A stretch of DNA of 64,000 nt, taken from the NCBI GenBank assembly GCA_031296305.1, contig JARLFZ010000001.1, positions 62,001 to 126,000 on the forward strand, in the 5' to 3' direction. Of this stretch, positions 8,946-18,093 are shown piece by piece (the first letter of the stretch is position 1; every line of letters starts with the position of its first letter). Both the position numbers and the translations under genes were made by a program. Below the pieces are notes generated by a model. That model saw only the letters and a program-made list of their open reading frames with translations. It did no database searches and was not told the origin of the DNA. The stretch is from Occallatibacter sp. (GTDB lineage: Bacteria; Acidobacteriota; Terriglobia; Terriglobales; Acidobacteriaceae).

Positions 8946-10005
8946 CGCGCAGGTTCCTCCCCGTCAGGCGCACAAACACGTCCTCAAGCGTGGCCGAATG
9001 CGTGCGAAATTCGCTCAAATGCAGCCCCTGCTCTTCGAGCGCCGCAAAAATACGCGGTACTGCCGTGTGCAGTTCACTCACCGAAAGCTGGTGCAATGCC
9101 TCATCCACACGATGCGATTGCACCCCCGGAATAGCCTTCAGCGTCTCCACATTTACGACGCCCTGCCCTCTCCCTGAACTGTCATCCCGAGCAGAGTTCG
9201 CCGCGTTCTTTGCGGCAAGCGTAGTCGAAGCGTCTGCGGTCGCTTTTAAGCCAACCGCAAACTCCACAATGTCCTCGCCGCCCACCATCGCGATCAGTTC
9301 CTTGGGCGTGCCCAGCGCAATCACGCGCCCATGATCCATAATCGCCACGCGATCGCACAGCCGCTCCGCCTCTTCCATGTAGTGCGTGGTCAGGATGATG
9401 GTGCGACCCGCCAGCTTCAGACGCTCCACCAGATCCCACACATGACGCCGCGCCTGCGGATCGAGCCCCGTCGTCGGCTCGTCGAGAAACAGCAACTCCG
9501 GATCGCCGACCAGCGCTGTCGCCATGGCTACGCGCTGCTTTTGTCCGCCGCTCAAACCGCCCACCCGCGCCTGCCGCTTCTCCTCAAGTTGCGCCAGCGC
9601 AATGGCCTCATCCAGCGTCATGCCGCGCCGGTAGAAACTCCGGAACAGGCGCAGCACTTCTTCCACGGTCAGCTTCTCGGGAAATTGCGTCTCCTGAAGT
9701 TGAATCCCGATCAACTGCCGCAACTCATCGGCATCGCGTTGCCAGCTCCGCCCCAGCAGTTCGACAGTGCCCGCATCCGGCGGCGTCAACCCTTCGCAAA
9801 TTTCGATCGTCGTGGTCTTCCCTGCACCGTTCGGCCCCAGCAGCCCAAAGCACTCGCCCGCACCAACCTCCAGGTCGATGCCGTCGACAGCGCGCACATC
9901 GCCAAAGGCCTTATGGAGCCCGCGAATGCGCACGGCAGCCTTGCCCGTATTTCCCAGCGCCACATCTGGATCTGCGTCCACGCGATCTCTCACTCTGTCC
10001 ACCAC
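8938..10005 (-). CDS. ABC transporter ATPase with a repeat-derived insert
   Basis: A 355-residue nucleotide-binding subunit for the permease that follows. Walker A is GPNGAGKTT, the signature LSGGQKQR, Walker B LLFLDEPTTGLD, and the switch His is in LTTHYMEEA. The C-terminal domain is of the type found in DrrA/CcmA-like exporters (DVFVRLTGRNLRDE end). Residues 254-275 are the translation of a family C dispersed repeat (9181-9246), an insertion absent from the second exporter ATPase of this window. The start is one of two adjacent GTG codons (10005 or 10002), with AGAGG about ten bases upstream. Confidence 0.87.
   Translation of the reverse strand: MVDRVRDRVDADPDVALGNTGKAAVRIRGLHKAFGDVRAVDGIDLEVGAGECFGLLGPNGAGKTTTIEICEGLTPPDAGTVELLGRSWQRDADELRQLIGIQLQETQFPEKLTVEEVLRLFRSFYRRGMTLDEAIALAQLEEKRQARVGGLSGGQKQRVAMATALVGDPELLFLDEPTTGLDPQARRHVWDLVERLKLAGRTIILTTHYMEEAERLCDRVAIMDHGRVIALGTPKELIAMVGGEDIVEFAVGLKATADASTTLAAKNAANSARDDSSGRGQGVVNVETLKAIPGVQSHRVDEALHQLSVSELHTAVPRIFAALEEQGLHLSEFRTHSATLEDVFVRLTGRNLRDE
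9181..9247. repeat. Family C repeat inside the ABC ATPase gene
   Basis: It matches 17827-17889 in the same orientation at most positions, starting GTCATCC(C/T)GAGC(A/G)GAG and ending GTCTGCGGTCGC versus ATCTGCGGTTGC. Read on the minus strand it encodes 22 residues in the ATPase frame without a stop. The other copy is intergenic, so the element is not ancestrally part of the ATPase. Confidence 0.8.
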
Positions 10006-10213
10006 CTCAGACTAACCTCTCCGCTGTTTCTGCCAATGCACGTCTGAACCAACTTCTCATCAAGGTGTCATATTCTGACTCGATTTTGACCCATTTTTCA
10101 CTCTTAAGCCGCGCCTCCGGTACTAGGGTGGTTCCTATCGGCTCGCTGACTTACTGTGCAGCTTACAATGTCGTCAAACCCCCTGCTGCTTAATCCCTCG
10201 CGCGAGGCATACT

Positions 10214-12709
10214 ATGACCGCTCCTGCTCTGCCCGATCTCGGACCGGAAGGTTCCCTCAAAACCCTGAGGACCGCCGCCGGCTCCCATGCCCTGGCGCAC
10301 ACCTTCCTTGACAACCTCTTCTTCGTGCAAGGCCGGTCGCGCGACCGGGCCACCTTCAACGACCTCTACATGGCGCTCGCGCACACCGTCCGCGATCGCC
10401 TGGTCGAGCGCTGGATTCAGACCGTCCTCAATTACCGTGCGCAGGACGTCCGTGTCGTCTGCTACCTCTCCGCGGAGTTCCTTACCGGCCCGCACCTCGC
10501 CAACAATCTCATCAACCTCGGGATCTACGAAGAAACCGAGGAGGCCATGCGCAAGCTCGGCCTCGATCTCGAGACGCTCATCGAGCAGGAAGCCGAACCG
10601 GGCCTTGGCAATGGCGGACTCGGCCGTCTCGCTGCGTGTTTCATGGATTCCCTCGCCACGCTCGATATTCCCGCCATCGGCTATGGCATTCGCTACGAGT
10701 ACGGGATCTTCGATCAGGAGATTCGCGACGGCTGGCAGGTTGAAAACACAGACAAGTGGCTCCGTCTCGGCAATCCCTGGGCGCTGGAGCGCCCCGAAGA
10801 CGCCTTCGAAGTCAAATTCGGCGGCCATACCGAGCGCTACAGCGACGGAAAGGGCGGCTTCAAGGTCCGCTGGAATCCGGCGAAGCTGGTCCGCGGCATT
10901 CCCAACGATACGCCCATTCTCGGCTACCGCACCAACACTGCGAACACCCTGCGCCTTTGGTCCGCTCAAGCCGTCGAGTCTTTCAACATTGAAAGCTTCA
11001 ATACCGGTGACTTCTTCGCCGCCGTCCGCGACAAAGTCGACTCCGAAAACATCTCCAAGATTCTCTACCCCAACGACGAGCAGATCCAAGGCAAGCAACT
11101 GCGTTTGGAACAGCAGTTTTTCTTCGTCTCCTGCTCTCTGCAACACATCGTCAAGATCCAGCAAACGGCGCAACGCCCGCTAGCTGACCTGCACCGGGCC
11201 TTTTCCATTCAGATGAACGACACCCATCCGGCCATCGCGGTCGCCGAATTGATGCGCCTCCTCATCGACGAGAACTCCATGAACTGGGACACGGCCTGGC
11301 GCGTCACCACGCAAACGCTCTCCTACACCAACCACACGCTGATGCCCGAGGCTCTTGAAAAGTGGCCCGTCAGCCTATTCGGTTCTCTGCTTCCGCGCCA
11401 TCTGGAAATTATCAAAGAGATCAACCGCCGCCACCTCGACAATGTCCGTTCTCGCTACCCCGGCGACGAAGACCGCGTGCGACGCCTCTCTATCATCGAC
11501 GACTCCGGGGAGCGCTATGTGCGCATGGCCCACCTCGCCACGCTCGGCAGCCATGCCGTCAACGGCGTCGCCGCCCTCCATTCAGAGTTGCTCAAGTCCA
11601 GCGTCCTGCGCGATTTTTACGAGCTCACCCCGGAGAAGTTCTCCAACAAGACCAATGGCGTCACACCGCGCCGCTGGATGGTGCTCAGCAACCCGCGCAT
11701 GGCGCACTTGATCACTGCGCGTCTCGGGCCCAGTTGGATTCACGACCTTGAAAAACTGCGCAAGCTCGAGCCTCTGGTCGACGACGCGGACTTCACGCAC
11801 GAGTGGCGCGCCATCAAGCACCACAACAAGCAGCGGCTCGCCGCCTACATCTTCCAGTCCCTTGGCATCGCCGTCGAACCCGACTCCATGTTTGACGTCC
11901 TCGTCAAGCGCATCCATGAGTACAAGCGCCAGCACCTCAAAGTGCTTCACATCCTCACTCTGTACAAGCGCATCCAGCAGAATCCCGACATCGTCATGCA
12001 GCCGCGCACCTTCATCTTCGGCGGCAAGGCGGCTCCCGGCTATCACATGGCCAAGCTCATCATCAAGCTCATCCACTCCGTCGCCGAGGTCATTCACGGC
12101 GATCCCATGGTCCGCGACCGCTTGAGAATTGTGTTCCTGCCCAACTTCAACGTGACCCTTGGCCAGCGCGTTTATTCCGCCGCCGACCTCTCAGAGCAGA
12201 TCTCTCTCGCCGGCCTTGAAGCCTCCGGCACGGGTAACATGAAGTTCGCCATGAACGGCGCGCTCACCGTCGGCACCCTCGACGGCGCCAACATCGAAAT
12301 CCGCGAGGAGGTCGGCGCCGACAACTTCTTCCTTTTCGGTCTCACCACTCCGCAGGTCGAACAGAAAAAAGCCGCGGGCTACAACCCCCGCTCCTTATAC
12401 GAGTCCAACAACCACCTGCGCGAGATCGTCGACTCCCTCTCTGCCGGCGAGTTCTCGCACGGCGACCGGCGTCTTTTCGCGCCGCTGGTTCAGTCTCTTC
12501 TCAATGGCGACCCCTACATGCTCTTCGCCGACTACCAGTCCTACATCGATTGTCAGGATGAAATCGATCAGGTCTTCAAGGACGCCGATCGCTGGACGCG
12601 CATGTCGATTCTCAACGTCGCGCGCATAGGTAAATTCTCTTCCGATCGCGCCATTCGCGACTACTGCGCCGACATCTGGAAAACCTGGCCCGTGAAGATC
12701 GAGATTTAG
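10214..12709 (+). CDS. glgP: Glycogen/alpha-glucan phosphorylase (GT35)
   Basis: An 831-residue enzyme, full length for the family, that releases glucose 1-phosphate from alpha-1,4-glucans. The pyridoxal-phosphate signature EASGTGNMKFAMNGALTVGT carries Lys677, the lysine that binds the cofactor. Other landmarks are EPGLGNGGLGRLAACF, the KTNGVTPRRW block and KRIHEYKRQHL. The ATG has GAGG six bases upstream. It is transcribed divergently from the ABC exporter over about 208 bases. The downstream neighbour is convergent with a family B hairpin between them; no other glycogen gene is nearby. Confidence 0.96.
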   Translation: MTAPALPDLGPEGSLKTLRTAAGSHALAHTFLDNLFFVQGRSRDRATFNDLYMALAHTVRDRLVERWIQTVLNYRAQDVRVVCYLSAEFLTGPHLANNLINLGIYEETEEAMRKLGLDLETLIEQEAEPGLGNGGLGRLAACFMDSLATLDIPAIGYGIRYEYGIFDQEIRDGWQVENTDKWLRLGNPWALERPEDAFEVKFGGHTERYSDGKGGFKVRWNPAKLVRGIPNDTPILGYRTNTANTLRLWSAQAVESFNIESFNTGDFFAAVRDKVDSENISKILYPNDEQIQGKQLRLEQQFFFVSCSLQHIVKIQQTAQRPLADLHRAFSIQMNDTHPAIAVAELMRLLIDENSMNWDTAWRVTTQTLSYTNHTLMPEALEKWPVSLFGSLLPRHLEIIKEINRRHLDNVRSRYPGDEDRVRRLSIIDDSGERYVRMAHLATLGSHAVNGVAALHSELLKSSVLRDFYELTPEKFSNKTNGVTPRRWMVLSNPRMAHLITARLGPSWIHDLEKLRKLEPLVDDADFTHEWRAIKHHNKQRLAAYIFQSLGIAVEPDSMFDVLVKRIHEYKRQHLKVLHILTLYKRIQQNPDIVMQPRTFIFGGKAAPGYHMAKLIIKLIHSVAEVIHGDPMVRDRLRIVFLPNFNVTLGQRVYSAADLSEQISLAGLEASGTGNMKFAMNGALTVGTLDGANIEIREEVGADNFFLFGLTTPQVEQKKAAGYNPRSLYESNNHLREIVDSLSAGEFSHGDRRLFAPLVQSLLNGDPYMLFADYQSYIDCQDEIDQVFKDADRWTRMSILNVARIGKFSSDRAIRDYCADIWKTWPVKIEI

Positions 12710-12760
12710 CAGGATCGATCCCCTTCGATTCATTCGATAGGGCAGCCCGTAACCGCCGAC

Positions 12761-12794
12761 GGTGCCCCCGGTCCCTCGCCTTTGGGGACCGGGG
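12761..12794. repeat. Family B hairpin repeat, core form
   Basis: A 10-bp stem (CCCCGGTCCC / GGGACCGGGG) with a loop of about nine bases, between the convergent glgP and methyltransferase genes. It could act as a bidirectional stop for transcription, although no T-tract follows on either strand. Confidence 0.85.
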
Positions 12795-12825
12795 ATAGCT
12801 CCCCGCCAAAATCAGCCGATCGCAA

Positions 12826-13839
12826 CTATTTAATCCCCACCACCATCGAATCCGGACCCACCAGGTGCTCCACCCGCGTCTCTTTGAATCCGGCCTCGTG
12901 CATCCATCCCTGGCAATCCGCGCCGGTGTAGTCGAACCCGCCATAAGTTTCAACCATCATGTGCAGGCTCATCATCAGCCCAAAAGCATTCTTCGCGCGG
13001 TCGTCGTCAATCATGGCGTCGTACACCAGCAGCGCGCCGCCCTCCGGAAGAGCCTCGTACGCCTTTCCGATCAGCATCCGTTTTTGCTCTAGATCCCAGT
13101 CGTGCAGAATGTGTCCCATCATGATCACTTCTGCCTTCGGCAAGGCATCGGTAAAGAAGCTGCCCGCATGGAACCGCAGCCGCGACGTCAATCCGTGAGC
13201 TTCAACATACTCCTCGAAAATCGGGCCCACCTCCGGCAAATCGAACCCCACGCCGAGAAGGTGCTGGTTCTTCAAGAGCACCTGCGTCAGCAGATCGCCC
13301 TGCGCCGGCCCGGTATCGGCAACGGTCTTGTACTGCGCCCAGGGAAACTTCGCCGCGATGGCCAGATTCGCGCCGCGGCTAACGCCGGTCATCGCCTTCA
13401 GAAATTCTTTGAGCCGCGCCGGATCGGCGTAGAGGGTCTCGAACACTGGCGCGCCTCCAACTCTCAATTCGTTTTGCGGCAACCCCGTGCGCAGTCCCTC
13501 CGTCAAATGGTTCCAATGCCCGTACGATCGGTGGTTACACATCTCCAGAATTCCGCCAATATACGAGGGCTTGTGCTTGTCCAGGAACAGGTCCGTGTCC
13601 CGCGTGTTGGAGTACTTTCCTTCACGCCGCTCCAAAAATCCCAGCGCCACCAGTGCGTCCAGAAAATCGCGCGCCGACCTGGGATGCAATCCCAACCGCC
13701 CTGTCAATTCCTCCAGGCCTTCAGGACGCTTTGCCAGCTCGGTAAACACCCCCATTTCCACTGCGCTCAACAAGGTCTTTGAAGCCCAGAATCCAAAGCC
13801 AATTTGCATGATGTGTTCCGGTGTCGGCTGATCGCCCAC
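12826..13839 (-). CDS. SAM-dependent O-methyltransferase-like protein
   Basis: A 337-residue protein with the two-part build of plant-type and bacterial O-methyltransferases: an N-terminal winged-helix dimerisation domain (about residues 10-90, with [20 protein letters not shown]) and a C-terminal Rossmann domain. Motif I reads DTGPAQG rather than the commoner DxGxGxG, a variant I associate with hydroxyneurosporene-methyltransferase-like proteins. HILHDWD near residue 245 is the conserved catalytic-region motif. The acceptor is unknown. The start is a GTG at 13837-13839 with a perfect AGGAGG six bases upstream. Confidence 0.85.
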   Translation of the reverse strand: MGDQPTPEHIMQIGFGFWASKTLLSAVEMGVFTELAKRPEGLEELTGRLGLHPRSARDFLDALVALGFLERREGKYSNTRDTDLFLDKHKPSYIGGILEMCNHRSYGHWNHLTEGLRTGLPQNELRVGGAPVFETLYADPARLKEFLKAMTGVSRGANLAIAAKFPWAQYKTVADTGPAQGDLLTQVLLKNQHLLGVGFDLPEVGPIFEEYVEAHGLTSRLRFHAGSFFTDALPKAEVIMMGHILHDWDLEQKRMLIGKAYEALPEGGALLVYDAMIDDDRAKNAFGLMMSLHMMVETYGGFDYTGADCQGWMHEAGFKETRVEHLVGPDSMVVGIK

Positions 13840-14353
13840 AGTTGACCTCCTCTTTCACTTCAATTTGAATTTCAGATTTCGGGGAAACTGATGCATCCGG
13901 AATTGGGGACCCGTTCTGCTTCCGGATTCGGGGAATGTGCACAATATATCGAACGGCCCGGTCCACTGTCGTTAACAATTTTTGCGTTGGCGTGCCTTCG
14001 GAGCCTGGACGATCACTCCTTCGCGCCGCACGTAGGCCACACGGCGCAGGTGCATCGGCGCCTGTGCTTCGCGCATCCCGCCTGTGTCCAGCTTGAATAC
14101 ACTCCCTGGCTGCGCGATTGGATGAAACAACTGTGCCGTATCGAAAGCGGACACTACGTTGCCCCCGGCGCGAGGGGAGCAGGCATGACCCCTAATCAAC
14201 GCGCCTTCAAAGAGATCAACAAGGCTTGACCGCAGCTTTGTGGGGCTTTTGCGCCCCTCTTCTGCATCGTACGTGTGATGGCATGGCCCATTAGATTGGG
14301 CTAGAATCCGTAACCAAGGTAACACCCATCTATTATCCGCAAGAGGCTGACGC
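13840..14353. other. Long intergenic region, no convincing gene
   Basis: 514 bases between divergent genes. Open frames on both strands (13891-14229 plus, 13972-14391 minus) overlap each other, have no recognisable domain and no good ribosome-binding site, so I do not call them. It contains a near-repeat (TCCGGAATTGGGGA / TCCGGATTCGGGGA around 13898-13934), an AT-rich block at 13940-13950, and one small terminator-like hairpin. It should hold the promoters of the methyltransferase and EAL genes. Confidence 0.5.
14242..14257 (+). terminator. Small terminator-like hairpin
   Basis: GGGGC, loop TTTTGC, then GCCCC followed by TCTTCT. The stem is only five GC pairs with a short pyrimidine tail. 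No gene clearly ends just before it, so it may belong to a lost or unrecognised transcript. Confidence 0.35.
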
Positions 14354-15940
14354 ATGCCGAATAAACCGCGGGTTGGCATCGCCCTGTTCATCGCGCTCGT
14401 AGCCTTTCTTGCGCCCGTTCTGGCCTCTGCTTATCTCGCTTGGTGGGAAAGTTGCGCGACGGAAAAGGCGCTCAGCCTCAATAACGCTCAAGACATCCTG
14501 CGCCGCAGTGAAGAGACCTCCAGCCAGTTCAAGGAAGCGGCGGAGAGACTGGCGCAAGCTGACCTCCCGCCCTGCTCGCCGCAGGACCTCAAGCTCATGC
14601 GGCAGGTCGATCTTGGATCCAGCTATATGAAGGCGGTCGGCCGCGTCACACACGACACCCTGCTTTGCACCTCGCAGGGAGTCACAAATCCTGTCTTCCT
14701 TGGCAAGCCGGATCTGGTGACCGAGCACGGTGTCTCGACTTACTTCAAAAGAAACCTGGCAGGCCAATCTTCGCATCCTCTCGACGTCGTTGCCGTCGGC
14801 GGATTCGCGATGATCGTTGACCCCAACCTGGCCTTCGACATTTCCACCGAAGGTCCGGACGTCGAGCTCGCCGTATTCGTTCCATCCGCACCCCATCACG
14901 ATCTTGTGGCCGCACAGGGCCAGAACTTTCTCTCCGAATGGTTTGAACCAATTGATCAAGGATCAGAGTCCACAATTCTGAACAACGGATGCCTGGTCTC
15001 CAGGGTCCGCTCTGCGCACTGGGACCTCGCCGTCGTGGTTGCCACGCCGCAGGTTTACATCTACCGGCGCGTTGGCCGATTCGCCGTCTTCTTCATCCCC
15101 ATAGGCGTTCTTTGCGGCGCCGTCCTTTGCCTGTCGGTCAGCGTTCTTACGCACGTACACTCCTCGTTCCCCACCATGCTCCGCCGCGCCCTCAAGGACG
15201 GAAGTTTGTACGTCCTGTATCAGCCGGTTGTGGAGTTGGAGACGCGGCGCGTTATCGGCGCCGAAGCCCTGGTCCGTTGGAGAAGCCGCTCTGCCGACAT
15301 GCGCCCCGATTACTTCATTCCTCAGGCTGAACAGTGCGGCATGATCCAACTCATTACCGCGCAGGTCCTCGCCATGGTCGCGCGCGATCTGCCCCGGTTC
15401 CTCAAAATCGATCCCGAGTTCTGCGTCGCCGTGAATTTCTCCGCGGCAGACCTTTGCGACAGCCACACCGTAGATGCCATGGAACAGTTCCTTCGCGTCT
15501 CCGGGGCGCGCCCTCAGAACATCGAGATCGAAGCCACGGAGCGCGCCTTCCTCCAGAGTCCGGAGACTGCGGAGATCCTCGATACGCTGCGCGCCAGAGG
15601 ATTCAGTGTGGCCATCGACGACTTCGGTACCGGCTACTCCAGCCTTTCGTGCCTCCAGTCTCTCTCCCTCGACACCCTCAAAATCGACCGATCCTTCGTC
15701 GAGACCATCAACACCGACGGCGCCACCAGCCAGGTGGTGTTGCACATCATCGAAATGGCCCACTCGCTGCACCTGGAGATGGTTGCTGAGGGCGTAGAGA
15801 CCGAACCGCAGGCGCACTACCTTTTGAACCACGGAGTTCGCTATGCCCAGGGATGGCATTTTGGCCGGCCCATGGACATCGGCCATCTCTGCGAGCAGAT
15901 CCACGTAACCGCCGCCTACGAAGAAGTCGTCTGCGTCTGA
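14354..15940 (+). CDS. CSS-motif / EAL-domain cyclic-di-GMP phosphodiesterase
   Basis: A 528-residue membrane enzyme. A first helix (about residues 8-29) and a second (about 240-265) bracket a periplasmic region of the CSS-motif type with conserved cysteines (CSPQ near residue 75), which senses redox or disulfide state in relatives. The cytoplasmic EAL domain (about 275-520) keeps the catalytic set: GAEALVRW, VNFSAADL, EATER, DDFGTGYSSL, KIDRSF and EGVET, so it should hydrolyse cyclic-di-GMP. There is no GGDEF domain. It stands alone, with no diguanylate cyclase nearby, and is followed by a repeat block. Confidence 0.9.
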   Translation: MPNKPRVGIALFIALVAFLAPVLASAYLAWWESCATEKALSLNNAQDILRRSEETSSQFKEAAERLAQADLPPCSPQDLKLMRQVDLGSSYMKAVGRVTHDTLLCTSQGVTNPVFLGKPDLVTEHGVSTYFKRNLAGQSSHPLDVVAVGGFAMIVDPNLAFDISTEGPDVELAVFVPSAPHHDLVAAQGQNFLSEWFEPIDQGSESTILNNGCLVSRVRSAHWDLAVVVATPQVYIYRRVGRFAVFFIPIGVLCGAVLCLSVSVLTHVHSSFPTMLRRALKDGSLYVLYQPVVELETRRVIGAEALVRWRSRSADMRPDYFIPQAEQCGMIQLITAQVLAMVARDLPRFLKIDPEFCVAVNFSAADLCDSHTVDAMEQFLRVSGARPQNIEIEATERAFLQSPETAEILDTLRARGFSVAIDDFGTGYSSLSCLQSLSLDTLKIDRSFVETINTDGATSQVVLHIIEMAHSLHLEMVAEGVETEPQAHYLLNHGVRYAQGWHFGRPMDIGHLCEQIHVTAAYEEVVCV

Positions 15941-16001
15941 TAGTGATCCACTACAGCCTGCTTACAGAGCAAACCCCGTGGCCAATGCTCTGTGTTTTCA
16001 A

Positions 16002-16274
16002 AATCTTGCGCGCCAGGAGCTTGTAGCGCCGGTCTTCAGACCGGCTGTAGCGGGGGTCTCCAGACCCCCGCTGAGCAGGCCGGCCGTTGAAAATGGCCCG
16101 CCCCACCCGCCCTCGAGACGTCCATAAGGGATGCGGAATCTTGCGCGGCAGGAACTTGTAGCGCCGGTCTCCAGACCGGCTGTAGCGGGGGTCTCAAGAC
16201 CCCCGCTGGGCGAGTCGGCCGTTGAAAATGGCCCGCCCCACCTGCCCTCGAGACGTCTATGAGGGATGCGGATT
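16002..16274. repeat. Tandem 135-bp repeat pair containing family A hairpins
   Basis: Two head-to-tail copies with a period of 135 bases (about 16002-16136 and 16137-16271). Each has AATCTTGCGCG, a family A double hairpin, then a shared trailer (GGCCGTTGAAAATGGCCCGC and CCTCGAGACGT). The copies differ at scattered positions. The pair lies between the EAL gene and ispG, and an out-of-place upstream extension of the ispG frame runs into it. Confidence 0.88.
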
Positions 16275-16379
16275 AAGCCCTCACAAGGCCGCCCCTGCCC
16301 CATCCTTCGCGCGGCCTTTTGCGCGAAAGGTGGGAAACCACCAGGCCCCGTTCGCCTCGCTTCCGGGTACACTAGAACC

Positions 16380-17630
16380 ATGGCGGAGATTCATCGCAGA
16401 AAAACCCCCACCGTAAAAATTGGCCATGTGCGCGTAGGCTGGGAGGTCCCGGTCCTCGTGCAGTCCATGACCAACACCGACACGGCCGACGTGCAATCCA
16501 CCATTGAACAGGTTGCAGCCCTCGCCCTCGCCGGCTCTGAGATCGTGCGCGTCACCGTCAACAACGAGGACGCAGCCGCCGCCGTGCCGCACATCGTCGA
16601 GGGTCTCGAGAAACGCGGCCTCCGCGTCCCCATCGTCGGCGACTTCCACTACAACGGCCACATCCTGCTCAAGAAATATCCCGCCACGGCCCGCGCCCTC
16701 GCCAAGTACCGCATCAACCCCGGCAATGCCTCCATAGGCCGCAAAGACGACAACAACTTCCGCACCATGGTCGAGTGCGCCGTCGAGAATCAAAAGCCCG
16801 TACGCATCGGCGTCAACTGGGGTTCGCTCGATCAGTCTCTGCTCACGCGCATGATGGATGAGAACAGCAAAAAGGCGGAGCCAGCGCCCGCCCGCGACGT
16901 GATGATCGAAGCCATGATTGCCAGCGCCCTCCAGTCCGCCTCTTCCGCGGAGCACTACGGCCTTGGCCACGACATGATCATCCTCTCCGCCAAGGTGAGC
17001 GGCGTGCGCGATCTGCTCGATGTCTACACCAAGCTGGCCGCGCGCTGCGATTACGCTCTCCACCTCGGCCTCACCGAAGCCGGCATGGGCTCGAAAGGCC
17101 TGATCGCCTCCACCGCAGGCCTCGCGCCGCTGCTGCTCAACGGCATCGGCGACACCATTCGCGTCAGCCTCACCCCCAAGCCCAACGGCGACCGCACAGA
17201 AGAAGTGCTGGCCGCGCAGCAGATCCTGCAATCGCTCTCCATCCGCAGCTTCATGCCCCAGGTCACGAGCTGTCCCGGCTGCGGCCGCACCACAAGCACC
17301 TATTTCCAGGAGCTCGCCGAGCAAATTCAGAGCTACCTCCGCACCTCCATGCCCGAATGGCGCAAGAAGTATCCCGGCGTCGAAGAGCTCAAGCTCGCCG
17401 TCATGGGCTGCGTAGTCAACGGCCCCGGCGAGTCGAAGCACGCCAACCTCGGCATCAGCCTCCCCGGCACCTTCGAAGACCCCGTTGCGCCCGTCTACGT
17501 CGATGGCAAGCTCTCGACCACGTTACGCGGCGACACCATCGTCGCCGAATTCAAGCAGATCCTCGACAACTACGTAGAGAGCCACTACGGCCAGGCTGCG
17601 AAAAGCGGCGAACTCGTCGGCACGCACTAA
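16380..17630 (+). CDS. ispG: 4-hydroxy-3-methylbut-2-en-1-yl diphosphate synthase (IspG/GcpE)
   Basis: A 416-residue iron-sulfur enzyme of the MEP isoprenoid pathway that reduces methylerythritol cyclodiphosphate. Landmarks: [12 protein letters not shown] at the start, RINPGN and VNWGSLD in the barrel, and the [4Fe-4S] ligands in SCPGCGRTT and [11 protein letters not shown] (three cysteines). I start it at the ATG at 16380 ([15 protein letters not shown]); an open extension upstream of 38 codons is repeat sequence. Only a weak ribosome-binding site is visible. It supplies isoprenoid precursors, including those for the hopanoids implied by hpn genes further on. Confidence 0.95.
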   Translation: MAEIHRRKTPTVKIGHVRVGWEVPVLVQSMTNTDTADVQSTIEQVAALALAGSEIVRVTVNNEDAAAAVPHIVEGLEKRGLRVPIVGDFHYNGHILLKKYPATARALAKYRINPGNASIGRKDDNNFRTMVECAVENQKPVRIGVNWGSLDQSLLTRMMDENSKKAEPAPARDVMIEAMIASALQSASSAEHYGLGHDMIILSAKVSGVRDLLDVYTKLAARCDYALHLGLTEAGMGSKGLIASTAGLAPLLLNGIGDTIRVSLTPKPNGDRTEEVLAAQQILQSLSIRSFMPQVTSCPGCGRTTSTYFQELAEQIQSYLRTSMPEWRKKYPGVEELKLAVMGCVVNGPGESKHANLGISLPGTFEDPVAPVYVDGKLSTTLRGDTIVAEFKQILDNYVESHYGQAAKSGELVGTH

Positions 17631-17659
17631 AACTACTTGCATAATTTGGGCCGTGAAAG

Positions 17660-17715
17660 GGCACGACTTCAGTCGTGCCGTCAGGCCGCAAAATGGGCGG
17701 GGCTTTAGCCCCTGA
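17660..17715. repeat. Family D double-hairpin repeat, copy 1
   Basis: GGCACGACT-tc-AGTCGTGCC (17660-17679), then GGGGCTttAGCCCC (17699-17712) and CTGAGG. A second, diverged copy lies at 17988-18046. It follows ispG by 29 bases and could end its transcript, but there is no T-run. Confidence 0.7.
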
Positions 17716-17808
17716 GGAAAGCGTCTCCGGCTAATATGCTTCAAGCGTACAATCGCTTGGCATGAAGGCAAGCTCCGTTCTCTTCATCCTTTTTGCAGTG
17801 CCTCTCAA
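17694..17808 (+). repeat. Duplicated segment, unit 1 (upstream region plus gene start)
   Basis: About 115 bases matching 18027-18142 almost throughout: the GGGCTTTAGCCCCTGAGG hairpin end, AAAGCGTCTCCGGCTAAT, AGCGTACAATCGCTTGGCAT, then the first 13 or so codons of a gene. The second unit continues into the intact TonB-domain gene at 18094; this one does not. Confidence 0.85.
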
Positions 17809-17836
17809 ATCGCCACCCAGAAGCTTGTCATCCTGA
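17762..17836 (+). pseudogene. Truncated copy of the TonB-domain gene (signal peptide only)
   Basis: The ATG and following codons give MKASSVLFILFAV, nearly the same as MRASSVLFILFAI of the intact gene at 18094. After about 13 codons the similarity ends, and the frame reaches a TGA that lies inside a family C repeat. What remains is an export signal with no body, best explained as a partial duplication or a gene copy cut by repeat-associated rearrangement. Confidence 0.72.
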
Positions 17837-17889
17837 GCGGAGTTTGCCGCGTTTTTTGCGGCTAACGGAGTCGAAGGATCTGCGGTTGC
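17827..17889. repeat. Family C repeat, intergenic copy
   Basis: It starts GTCATCCTGAGCGGAG, has a GCCGC-gtttttt-GCGGC hairpin, and ends GTCGAAGGATCTGCGGTT. It is the same element found in frame in the ABC ATPase at 9181-9247, and it is followed 30 bases later by a family B repeat. Confidence 0.82.
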
Positions 17890-17918
17890 CTTTCGCGCCT
17901 TCCACTCAACACGATGAG

Positions 17919-17952
17919 GGTGCCCCCGGTCCCTCGCCGTTGGGGACCGGGG
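17919..17952. repeat. Family B hairpin repeat, core form
   Basis: The same 34-base core as at 12761, with CGCCGTTGG in the loop instead of CGCCTTTGG. It sits beside a family C element, giving a composite repeat block between the truncated gene copy and the second duplication unit. Confidence 0.85.
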
Positions 17953-17987
17953 AAAGCACAACCCTCAGCGATTAGGCCTTGTATCAG

Positions 17988-18046
17988 GACGCGGCATTCG
18001 GCCGCGTCGCAAACGCCCCCAAAAATGTGGCGGGCTTTAGCCCCTG
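17988..18046. repeat. Family D double-hairpin repeat, copy 2
   Basis: The first hairpin is GACGCGGC-attcg-GCCGCGTC, different in sequence from copy 1 but equal in design. The second, GGGCTTTAGCCCC, is nearly identical to copy 1 and begins duplication unit 2 (18027-18142), which leads into the intact TonB-domain gene. Confidence 0.65.
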
Positions 18047-18093
18047 AGGAAAGCGTCTCCGGCTAATGCGCTCTAAGCGTACAATCGCTTGGC

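Noticed and set aside
13972-14391. 139-codon minus-strand frame in the gap before the EAL gene
   Set aside because: It overlaps the EAL start, has no ribosome-binding site or domain, and competes with an equally poor plus-strand frame.
16281-17441. 386-codon minus-strand frame over ispG
   Set aside because: A shadow of ispG; Gly/Ala/Val-rich with no motif.
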